Positions 52,682 to 62,615 of a DNA stretch of 64,000 bases are shown here, one piece after another. The notes below the pieces were generated by a model. That model saw nothing but the letters and a program-made list of their open reading frames with translations, made no database searches and was not told the DNA's origin. How positions within the stretch are numbered: the stretch's first letter is position 1; each line of letters starts with the position of its first letter. The translations under genes were made by a program, and so were the position numbers. The DNA is from Montifringilla adamsi (lineage: Eukaryota > Chordata > Aves > Passeriformes > Passeridae): contig JAGGNK010010226.1 in the NCBI GenBank assembly GCA_017590115.1, forward strand, positions 4,995,732 to 5,059,731, given 5' to 3'.

Positions 52682-53205
52682 TGTCACTGTAGCCAGTTTG
52701 AACCTCCTTTATTTCAGTTTATTCCCACTGTCTCTTTTGCTCTAGCAGGCAGCACTGCCTGCTTTGGGCATCTACCTGCTCTGCTTTGGGATCCTTCCTG
52801 GGCTGTGGATGGGTCTCTGCTCCCCGTGCCCTCCCTGGGCTGCAGAGGCACAACTGCTTCACCTTGGTCCCACCAGGGGCTGCAGGGCAATCTCAGCTCT
52901 GGCACCTCGGAGCACCTCCTGCCCCCTCCTTCCCTTGGTGTCTGCAGAGTTGTTCCTCTCTCTCGCTCCTCTCTCCCACTGCTGGTTATATTGTGCAGGT
53001 TTTCCCCCTCCTTCTCAAATCTGTTGCCTCAGAGTTGCTGCTGTTCCTGACTGGCTCAGCCTTGACCCCGGTGGGTTCAAATGGGACTCAGCAGAGCCTG
53101 GCATTGGCTCTGTCACACATGGGGGAAGAAGCTTCTGGCAGCTCCTCGCTGCAGCCACACCTGTAGCACCCCTGGCTACCAAAACCTTGGTTTTGGTACC
53201 CAACA
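52682..53205 (-). mobile_element. Solo LTR of an avian endogenous retrovirus (ERVL-like)
   Basis: The block begins TG (52682) and ends CA (53205), with imperfect 5-bp flanks CAGGT (52677-52681) and CAGGC (53206-53210), as expected of an old target-site duplication. On the minus strand it starts TGTTGGG followed by a GGTTTTGGTAGC motif, the start I associate with ERVL-type LTRs of neoavian birds. Poly(A) signals on the minus strand lie at 52708-52713 and 52718-52723, near the LTR 3' end. No gag, pol or env flanks it, so it is a recombination-derived solo LTR. The family name is from memory. Confidence 0.72.
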
Positions 53206-53625
53206 CAGGCAGCTATTACTTAGCTCTGGCCAGTTGTTTTCCAAAAGGGGGTAGCTTGATAAAACTGAAGTCATTTGTGTGGGTAGTGCTGCTAGGTCTC
53301 AATGTACATCAGCAAAGATGGTGTGTTGTTTTTCTAAGGATATTTGGTGGTTTCTGGGAGTCTCTACCAGAGTTCTGTGAGGATGAGAACAAGAAAAAAC
53401 TGCTGTGATTGTAATAATGGGCTAAAGCCTTGAAATAGAAACCAGAATGGAGGTTGGCAAATGATGCAAAAGAACCATCGAAAACCAGTTTTGTGGATAA
53501 GATTGTCACACCCTCTGGGCAGGAGCTGTGTCTCCTGTCAGAGTATCTGGTGCACATTGCTTATTAGAACACAGCTGTTGCCTTGGAACTCCAGACAGGA
53601 ATGCTTGAAGCTGTACCATAGAGGA

Positions 53626-53992
53626 TGAATATTTTATTTGCAAGGACCCTCATGGCAGGGAGGAATGATGAATCTGACTCCATGTTCTCAGAAGGCTAAT
53701 TTATTATATTACTATAGAATATTAAAGAATACAGAAAGGATACTTACTAAATGCTAAAAAAAATAATAATGAAAACTCGTGACTCTTTCCGGAGTCTTGA
53801 CACTGATTAGCCAATGAGTCAAAATATCTCACACCAGAATCCAATGAAACAATCTCCAAACACATTCCACGTGTGAGCACAACACAGGAGAAGCAAATGA
53901 GATAAGAATTGTTTTCCTTTTTCTGAGGTTTCTCAGCTTCCTAGGAGAAAAATCCTGGGTGAAGGGGTTTTCCAGAGAATGTGAATGCCACA
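53626..53992 (-). mobile_element. Solo LTR with perfect 5-bp target-site duplication (avian ERVL-like)
   Basis: This 367-base block starts TG and ends CA and is flanked by identical GAGGA pentamers (53621-53625 and 53993-53997). A 5-bp duplication fits ERVL-class integration. The sequence, including ACTCGTGACTCTTTCC, CCAATGAAACAATC and ATTCACATTCTCTGG (minus), matches my memory of an abundant songbird LTR. Minus-strand AATAAA motifs lie at 53700-53705 and 53633-53638. There is no internal retroviral sequence. It is antisense to CADM2. Confidence 0.85.
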
Positions 53993-55139
53993 GAGGATCA
54001 CAAGCAGGCTTACTGCTTCCACAGCTGCTGCTTGGAAGATCAAGTGGTGTTATGAAGGTGGATTAATGAGGATGTAGTGTTGCTCTGGTTCTCCATTCCT
54101 TTTGCCTAGTAAGGCAGCTTTGTTATAGGACATCTGATTGTGTAGCAGCACTGTGGCCCCATATCCACATCAGGGCCATGGCTCTCTGTGTTTGTCAGCA
54201 TTTTGAAAGATAGCTGCTATTTCTAAAGTGTTATGAAAAGTGATTTAAATAAGCTTTTTCAAGAAGCTATACTGCCCATTCAAAAAAAAAAAAAGAAAAA
54301 AGAGAAATCCTGACATGATTGTCGGGATTTCACACAAAATTTTTGAGATTTATTTATCTTGTGCATTACCTCTTCTGAAAAGCAAAACTCTAACCTAAAA
54401 TATAAGCAGTCAAATAGATGATGGTTATATTTCACACTTTTCAAGCTCAATAAAAAATTTTATAGCAGGTTCTCTTTATAAGAAATCAAGTTTAGTGTGG
54501 ATTTTTTTTTTTTTGCTTCATAGTATTCTGCCACTTTACACTTTTTCTACAATCACTTTTTTTTTCCCCACTCTTCCATATATGCAAAATTGCATTGCCT
54601 TAATTGTTCCACACAGGCTTTCTCAATGAAAGTGATCTCTGAGGAGTTATTGAGTCAAAAAATGTCCCAAAAAAGGGACTTCAACTTGAAATCAGTAAGG
54701 TTAGTTGGGAAAACAAGTGTGTTCATTGAAGTTCAAAGTATTTTTTTTTTACTTTCCTTGCCTTTTCAGTGGAATTGGATGTATTATTGGATGATTATCT
54801 TTCAGTACTATTGGATGGTGTGGGAGCAAAGTGTATTTCAGTCCCAGAGATAAATTTTGCATAAGTTGATTGATATTGGACCACTGCTTTTGGTCATAGA
54901 GCGATAATTTGATTTCTTTGACATAAATCCAAGGAAACCTCTGTCACTTTTCTCTGCTACTTCCTAGTGGGCAGTTTTTCAACCTTTTTGTACTGGATGC
55001 ATGGTTCTGGGGTTTGAGTTCCATGTTTTAAATTTGCTTCTGACAGTTTTTAAAGTGGTGTCTTATGCTAAAATGGCTGAGAAACAGCTTTTTAAGTTAT
55101 AACAGGAGGTAAGAGGGGCAAAAGACAACTAGGCAAGGA

Positions 55140-55660
55140 GAGTCCTACCCCACTGCAACACTTGTCCAGATCTGGAAGTGGCTGTGTTTTCCTAAAAGCC
55201 CTACCTCTGCTTTTGCTGCCAGCATCCGTGGATTTATGGCACTTGGATCTGTCAGCCTTCTTTATCAGGACTTCAGATCCCTGCCAGCAGAAAGGAAAAG
55301 GCTGTGTGGAGTTAAACCCTCTGCTAAGGGGGTATTTAGTTCAGATGAGCCTGTGCGTGTCAGAGCTGCCCTGGAATCCTTTTGCCTGCTTGTGACCCTG
55401 AGTGCTTTGGGGAGCTGCCACTGCCAGGCTGGCTGCCCAGTCCCTGCCTCTCCACAGGGCTGGGCACAGCCTGGCCTGTCTGCCACCTGGGAATAGCACA
55501 GCAGTTTGCACCTCACACTTCCTGGTGGCATTGCCACAGAAAATTTGTTCCTATCCGTGGAACAAGCTGCCAACGATGAACTTCTGTGGATGCCTGGGGA
55601 GAAATGAAAAGCAGGAGAAGGGAAACAACGAGCACAACACTTTCAGTATCACTCCATTCT
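55140..55660. other. G+C-rich stretch of unknown nature
   Basis: A locally G+C-rich region with overlapping open frames on both strands (up to 102 codons) and no recognisable domain. It sits in the LTR-rich interval 52.7-56.5 kb and could be part of an unrecognised retroelement, but no termini or target-site duplication were found. Confidence 0.35.
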
Positions 55661-56199
55661 AATTGGGATGAGTTTTAAATTTTACAGAAGTGCGGGGAGA
55701 GTTAAGTCAAGGGTGAGCTGGTGACATCGGGTGTAGGAGCCTGAACCACAGTGCACAGGGGGTGTCAAGGGCACTTGGACTGCCCTGTGCTGGCCCAGCT
55801 GAGCTCACAGCCACAGTGGTCATGCCTCGGGGACAGCTGGATCAGGGGAGGGCGACACTGCCTGGTGGTCAAGGGAAAAAGGTGAGGAACAGCTCTGAGA
55901 TCCCCAAACACAGGGACAGGGAGAGCAGGAGATGCAGGAGCAGGGATTCCTCTGCAGATCCCAGTGAATGTGTTGGGAGGCAAATATTCCCTGGCAGCCT
56001 GTGGACAGGACCATAGCAGAGCAAATCCCCCCACTGCATCCAGAGGAATTTTTTTATCCCTGCAGCCAGTGGGAGGGTCCCATGCTGGAGCAAAGGAAAA
56101 GTGTAAGGAGGAAGAAGCAGGAAAGAAGAGCTGGGGACTGACCTTAAAATGCTGTCCAAGCTCCTCAGGGAGGGTGGAGATTGAGGAGCCAGGAATGAG

Positions 56200-56449
56200 G
56201 GAGCAGAGGTGAGCAATGAGGAGGAGATAGGGTTTAGTTTTGGTCTTTTTTCTCACTGTGTTACTCTAGTTTATTTGGTAATAAATTAATTTTCCCCAGG
56301 AAGAGTCTGTTTTTTGTGATGCTAATTTGTAAATGATCTCTCTGTCTTCCTCTCAACCCATGGGCTTTTCCATCTTATCTTCTTCACTGGTGAGAAGGGG
56401 GAATGAGAGCAGCTGGGTGGGTGCCTGGCAGCTGGCCAAGGTCACCTCA
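56200..56449 (+). mobile_element. Probable LTR/ERV 3' portion, + orientation
   Basis: GAGGAGATAGGGTTTAGTTT, then AATAAA (56280-56285), AGTCTGTTTT, a CTCAACCCATG motif and a GGGTGCCTGGCAGC end follow the order of a widespread avian LTR-like repeat I recognise by wording. The element probably ends near the CA at 56448-56449. The 5' end is unclear; the G+C-rich DNA at 55700-56200 may belong to it. No target-site duplication was identified. Confidence 0.55.
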
Positions 56450-56899
56450 TCAGGAAGTTAAAATCCATATGTGCTCTTGAGGGTATTTAGCACAAGGGTT
56501 TAATTTCAATTGCTTTCCTATTAAAGCATTTTCATAATTGGTGTGTTCAAATGTAGCATATCTGTGAGATCAGCAAAATGTAAGTGATGTTTTATTTAAA
56601 ATTTTGGAGAAGCTCTTGAACAGTACATCCGTTTTCAACTATGGCATGGAAAAGGCCATTCAGTTCTAGGGTGCCATGCCAGTTAAAGTTTGTTCAATAG
56701 AAGCAGCTCATGTGTTTTCATAGCTGATTCCAACGAGATAAATTAATATTTGGCAAATGGAGACAACTTGATGTGGTAAATAGTAAGCTTCTGGAGAGGT
56801 TTGAAATAAATATTGTAATAAAAAAATATGTTGAGAATTGTCCTAGAGTGTCTCCATTTACAGAGAACAGATGGCCTGGAGATTATTAATGGCATACAA

Positions 56900-56985
56900 A
56901 GCTTTTTACCTCTTGGTCATGGGTTTGAACTGCCATGAGGCTGGACACAACTGAAAGTTGTGGCCATCTGTCTAATGGCCTACAT
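56900..56985. other. Element with two adjacent hairpins and a tRNA B-box-like motif
   Basis: GGTTTGAAC at 56922-56930 resembles a tRNA/SINE B box. It is followed by a 7-bp inverted repeat, CACAACT/AGTTGTG with a 3-base loop (56946-56962), and a 6-bp one, GGCCAT/ATGGCC with a 7-base loop (56962-56967 and 56975-56980). An old tRNA-derived SINE or a conserved noncoding element are both possible; neither is established. Confidence 0.3.
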
Positions 56986-59350
56986 GAAATGAGTTACTTG
57001 TCTAAATCCAGTTGATAAAGAGCATCACCTTCATCATCACATGGATATCACAACAAATATCCATTTTTTTTCTTTGATCAGTTTGCCTTTTGAAAAGGAA
57101 ATAGCTTTCAAAAATAGCCAAATCTGCTATGGTTTGCAAATTTATTTTTGCCATAATTTGAATTTGCTTTGTTTTTCCACAGATATGTGACTGAACACAT
57201 TAATTTAAAATATCCTGGTTTTAAGGAAATATATTAATGTGCTGGTTTATTGTGTTGAAAGAGGCATTTTATTTCTCTTGGTAGCTGCCAAGAGTCTTAA
57301 TCTGACTCTGATCCCACAGTTATGCCACTGCAGTACCTGTGCTGTGCTCTGTTTCCACACAGATGGAATGTTCCAAAGGTTTTAAGGCCAATTTTATTAA
57401 TTTTCAACTTAACTTTCTGGCTCTCTAAAACTCAGAATGATATTAGCAAACTCCGTGCGTGGTTCACCTTGCAAAGCAAATGTTGCTGTTTTTCTTTTGG
57501 ATACTTGATTGATATCAAACAAATAAAACCTTTTCTTTTCTAAGCAGATGTTTGTAAGAATGCCTGATATGAAAATCTGAGCCTTTTGATTCTTTAGCTT
57601 TCAGATCATAGACTTAATTTGCAGAGAGGAAAAATTCATAAATGGGGGAAAAAAATACTGCCTTGAGAAGAAATGAAACAAAAAAACCTTTGCATCCCTA
57701 ACTGTTGTCTTTGATGTGCTTACTGTTGAGAAGAATTTTTTATACAGAGCTGGAAAGTTTATTAAGATATTTGACGTATTTCATTATAAATAGCTTTTGG
57801 AAAGGCTTGAAATGCTGACTGCTTTCTTTTAGAGGATTATAAAAACACTACATGTCATGCTGAGGATTCCTATGCTCTGTCTGGAATGCTAATAAGCATT
57901 TGAAAGGAATCAATGGACTTCACTACTCATGTACATCAGTACTTATATGTTTTTCCTGGTTTTTTTAGTGACCTGCTTCTTAGTAGGTTACCACACAGTG
58001 AAGGAAAGAGAAGCTATAAGGGGATAGGAAGATTAATCTAAATCCACTTTATCATAGCCAGATGCTTTTATTTCACTGGAAATATCTGTGAGTACTTGTT
58101 TTACTTCTGCTGCATTAATGAATAAAAACCACAACTGAACTCAATAGATAGAATCCCAAGTAATTTGTTCTCTTACAGTTTGATCCTAACTAACTTGTGC
58201 TTTTTCACTCTCATTAAGATTATTTTGTAAAATATGTGTAGCATACTGGTTTTGGCTGGATAAGTTGATGCATGCACTGGCTGTGGAAGGAATTCTGAAA
58301 TAACCAGATTTTCTGCACCTTCAGTGTCTTCCCTTGTTTAGAGATTAACTTGTACCATATCCAGTGAAAGGGAGGCTTTTCTGGTGTGCTGAACAATAAT
58401 TGCTTCAAATAATATTGCTTCAGATAATAATAACACTCCAGATAATATTGTATGTTCTGTAGCCACTCTGCATTGTGAAGAATAGTGGGAGAGCTGGGGA
58501 TGAGCTGGCTTATATCATCAAAACTAAAATTGTTGCTGGACGAGGCATGGTGAAGCAAGGGGTAATTGAGTGTTTCCCCCTGAAAAGTTGAAATTCAACT
58601 GTTCTCTGTATTTCAAAGTTGCCATTACTTCAAATGGGGAAGAACACTTATTACAACCTGGGGAGAGTGATAGCTTTTTGCAGTCTGAAATCCCTTTTCT
58701 CTATTTCTTCTGTTGGTTGTAAGTCAGTCAAAAAAACACTAAAATCCATGGAAGAGGAGTTTACTGAAGTTATAAAGAAACCCTGCTAAAATTCTGTTAG
58801 TTACATCCATCCACTTCCTCTGAAACCATTCTGAATATTCAAGATCATGGAGAGGCAAAATACTATTTATTTGCTCTTAAGTAGTAGACTTGTTAGCTGC
58901 AGCACCATGAAAGGGAAAGAAATGAAATAGTTGGTTTTTGTACCGAATGAAAGCCCGTGGTGTCACTGTCGTCAATCTTTGTCATGATAGTCATGGTCAG
59001 AAATGATGTTGGTTGTACTTTCCTAATGGTTAAAGTACTTCAAGTTTTGCTCTGGAATTAACATGAGAGGGACACTGATTGCGGGACATCCTCCTCTCAA
59101 CTCCAGAAGCATCAGTTAAATTGTCACAACAGGACACTTCTCCCCTAGCCCATAACAAAATAAACCTTGTGTCAACTGCCTAGATCTAATATTATCAGTA
59201 CATTTTGTTTTAATGGTGTATTTGCAGATCAAGTCTAGATGCTTTTCAAATGTTTGTTTTTACGGGGTTATTGATGCGGTTACAGGCTCTGTTGCAGACT
59301 TAGTGAAATTTTGGCATGTTATGTGAGGGAAGGCAAATCTTAAAGGATTC
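56986..59350. other. Intron 1 segment without recognisable elements
   Basis: AT-rich, CpG-poor, unique-looking sequence. The open frame at 58220-58558 (minus, 112 codons) has no recognised domain. No RNA gene, mobile element or exon was identified. Confidence 0.5.
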
Positions 59351-59476
59351 ATTTGGTTTGAGCATGGTGCTAATAATGCCAGAGTTGTGGGTTTGATCCC
59401 TGTATGGGCCATTCACATTACAGTTGGACTTGATGATCCTGGTGGGTCTTTTCCAACTGGGAATATTCTGTGATTT
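59351..59476 (+). mobile_element. tRNA-Ile-derived SINE with CR1-like tail (TguSINE1-like)
   Basis: Bases from about 59351 follow tRNA-Ile(AAT) from the D-loop end onward: TGGTGCTAATAATGCC holds the anticodon loop CTAATAA (59370-59376, anticodon AAT), and GGTTTGATCCC (59390-59400) is the B box, ending in GGGCCA. The 5' part of the tRNA with the A box is missing. The tail (59421-59476) is CR1-like: GTTGGACTTGATGATCCTGG, TTTTCCAACTGGG and a terminal ATTCTGTGATT. A tRNA-Ile head on a CR1 tail is the structure reported for the songbird SINE TguSINE1. This is a 5'-truncated copy, not a tRNA gene. Confidence 0.85.
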
Positions 59477-59683
59477 GTGGCAGGTAAACCTCCCAAGCGT
59501 GTATATATTCACTTTTCTTCGTTTACTCCTCCTGAGTAGAATGGTGAAAGCAGAGTTTCCCTGTGATCATGTGCAGGATTTCTTTAACTTGGCACTGACA
59601 AAGCTGTGTGTCAGTGAGAACCAGCTGTTTGAGTTTGCAGGAGGAAAATGTGTGTCATTATCTGGGAATGTTTTATGAGGCTT

Positions 59684-59750
59684 CCGAAGCAGCGTTCGGC
59701 AGTGCCAGCCAGCGCCGTTCTGGCGTGCTCCGCGCTGTCTGCGGTGTCGG
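59684..59750. promoter_or_regulatory. Isolated CpG islet in intron 1
   Basis: Ten CpG dinucleotides fall within 67 bases, in flanks where CpG is rare. The G+C-rich patch covers about 59680-59770. Possible explanations are an unmethylated regulatory element, an alternative first exon or a young GC-rich insertion. No start codon joined to a good splice donor was evident on either strand. Confidence 0.35.
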
Positions 59751-59959
59751 TGCTGTTCTGCAGCTGCTGAAAGTGTCAGGCTTCAAACACACCACAACTT
59801 TAGCTGCTGCTTGGGATTGAAATAACGCAGTTTCGTTTTTGCAGATAGAATATTGTCCATTAATATGCAAGCAGATACCCAGTTATTATTTGTCCTGCTG
59901 TGTGTGGTTCAGGCAGACTGTCGGTGCTGGGATTGGAAACAAGCTCCGTGGTGTGAAAG

Positions 59960-62424
59960 GTCTCTCTGATTTGGGAGCAGCTCTGACATGCACACTGACT
60001 TTGTAAGGCTTCTTCAGTCATTAGGCGCTGTTAAATGTATTGCTTTTTTGGTAATTTTGAGGGTGTTTAAAAATTAATTTTGCTACAGCATTTGAAATGA
60101 TAGAGATAATATCTTTGAGGATACTTGATGTATTGCTTCTTTTTTGAGGTGACTTGTAGAAGTATGCTGATTAAAATTAATATAAACTAGGAACAATAAA
60201 AGATTCTCAGGTAGTTGAAAAATACAGTTGGGTTTTGGCTGAATCTAAAAGCTACTTAATTAGAAGTAATGCAAGTTAATATTTTACAATTCCATAAGAG
60301 CTGTGTCTACAGAATTATCAGCTTCTGTAAAAATGACTAACTAGGTGGTGCAGAAAATACAGGTTAGCTTATTAGAAAAAACTAGTGGGGAAGAAAGAAT
60401 CAGATGCTAAACAAAAATACTTAGTCTTGGTCAAAAAAGCACATGTAAAAGTTTTCTGTGTATTCTGCCTCATTTCCAGTCTTGAGCTGAACTAGATGCA
60501 TGTGGGCTTTTTTTTTTTTTTGCATGTTTTTTTACTTTGTTCACTGTTTTCACTGATGATGAAACTTGTTTCTTTCATGCTAGCAACAGATTTACTGGAT
60601 AACAGAACCAGCCTTGTACTTCTGTACATCTAGAACTAACTTTGTCCATGTTAGAGGACTTCAGGCAAAGATAATTTTTCATTTTAAGTTCTTCAAATAA
60701 CTTTTTTAAAAATATTACTGTATTGGCTTAAAACAGATATTTGATTTTTTTTTCTTGATCAAGGATAAGAACTGTAGCTACGAAGAATGTTTGTTTCTCC
60801 TCTGTCAGTCCTTGTCTTGGACAGAAATGCCTACCTGAGAGGATGTTTAGAGTTTGGGATATTTTCTGCTTAAATGCACAGCAAGATGTGGATTTTACTT
60901 CCTGAAGAAAAGGTGTTGTTAATGTATTTTACTTGGAAAGGAAGCTGATATGGCACTGGTAGTCATTACAACTCAATTTATTCTTCTACAGAAGGATCCT
61001 AGTAACATTCCTCTGGCTGATTAGTTTTGTCCTGAAAGAGTAGTTTTGTGGCAGAAGTTTGTTGTGGTTTATTACCACACTTTCACAGAAGCTTTGGAGG
61101 GCATTTTGTATATTTTGGGTTGATCCTGGATGATGACTGAGGCATCTGTTTCTGTGATTAAGCTTGCCAGACCTTTGTGCTAAAGTGTATTTTTACTATC
61201 TTGCTTTGCTGAGGAGATGTACTTGTTGGGATTTTCCAAGGTCTTTGAAATTTAGATCAAATAGATTGATAAATAATTTTGGAGCTGAGGCTCTGCTGGG
61301 TTTTCTGCAGCCCTTACTGAATTAATGGGGACTTTGTTAATTTTGAATTCCATGGAAGCAGGTAGGCTGCTGTTTGAGAAGGAAGTATCCTGTTTGGGAA
61401 GTACTCCCAAATGGGTCTAATGTTTTATTTTGAGTAGAGTGGAGCATCATCTGCTGTAAGAATGCACTAAGGCTATGGGCTTTCACAATTCATGATGCTG
61501 TTTATGGTCCCCAGGTAGACCCTTAAAGAATTTTATTTTAAAGGCAGAATTAAATAACATCTTTTTCTTTGCTCTTGATTACTTAAATTCTTGTTAGAGC
61601 TGTGAAATGTAACCTTCTGCTAAGAGATGTTTGATGTTAATCTGCACTCTTGATCACAGTATTTACAGCATTCCCAAACTATTTATAGTGAGCAGGTCTG
61701 TTTATCACATTCTGAAGTGATATTTTTTGTTATCAAAGAGGTTCTTGAGGTTTTGTTGTAAGTGCAGCAGTGAGATAGTGAGGAACATTAAGTTCTCTCC
61801 TACCAAATATGTGTTAAGGTGTTACCTCATGTATATAAAAGGTGGTTAAACAAATTTGGCTTACCATGGTGAGGTTGGCCCCATTTATATTCTTACAGTT
61901 TTTGAATCATCTTTTGGCTTCAGATGAAGTGGAATGTTAAATTTAGCTGTGAATATCTTCTGAAATGTGGTAAAATCCAAGTGATAAAAGACACTTTTTT
62001 GGTACCTTTTTTGTGGCTACATCCTTTTTAAGCATAATGCCCTCTAATTTTGGGATATTTTTAACCAAAATGTGTAAAAGATACCACTACACAAGAGCAT
62101 GAATGATGAGATGATTTCTTACTTCATTGACTTGAGGTGGCGTTTTTTCTTTTTAATTTTTGTCCTTTGTGATGCTGCTTTTTTTCTGAATTAGTTCAGA
62201 AACTTAGTTGTGTTCATAGAATGCAGGTCTAACTTAGATCCTGAATGCTATCTGATGATCTTATTTGATTTCTTTAGTTGCTCTCATAGTACTTAGTTAA
62301 ACTGATATTTTTCCTAGTATTTTTTGAATCCCAAAATAGATTTGAGTCAAGTGAAAAAAAAAAAGAAACTATATCATTGCAGCTGTCTAATTTAGAGAAC
62401 TCATGAGTGATCTGATATAGTTCA
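59960..62424. other. Intron 1 segment without recognisable elements
   Basis: AT-rich DNA with short T runs (near 60510) and no open frame of note. No exon, RNA gene or mobile element was recognised. Confidence 0.55.
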
Positions 62425-62615
62425 TAAATCTATAAAAATATAATTATAATAATATAAATAATATATTTAAATATTAATATGTAATAATATATAGCGATAT
62501 AATCTATAATATATTATTATAATACAATACATTTAAATAGAAATATTTATATCATCTGTTTATGTATAATCTATATCTCTAATGTAATATATAATTCTTA
62601 TAATATTATAATCGA
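62425..62615 (+). repeat. AT-rich low-complexity tract
   Basis: About 190 bases made almost entirely of A and T, with many imperfect TATAAT/AATATA units, some of which could pair as hairpins. It appears to be an AT-rich degenerate microsatellite. Confidence 0.85.

Noticed and set aside
59351..59408. tRNA-Ile gene
   Set aside because: The acceptor 5' strand and A box are missing, the remaining stems have many changes, and a CR1-like tail follows directly, so it is a SINE.
62425..62615. AT-rich tract as a replication origin or matrix attachment region
   Set aside because: Composition alone cannot support this; it reads as a degenerate microsatellite.
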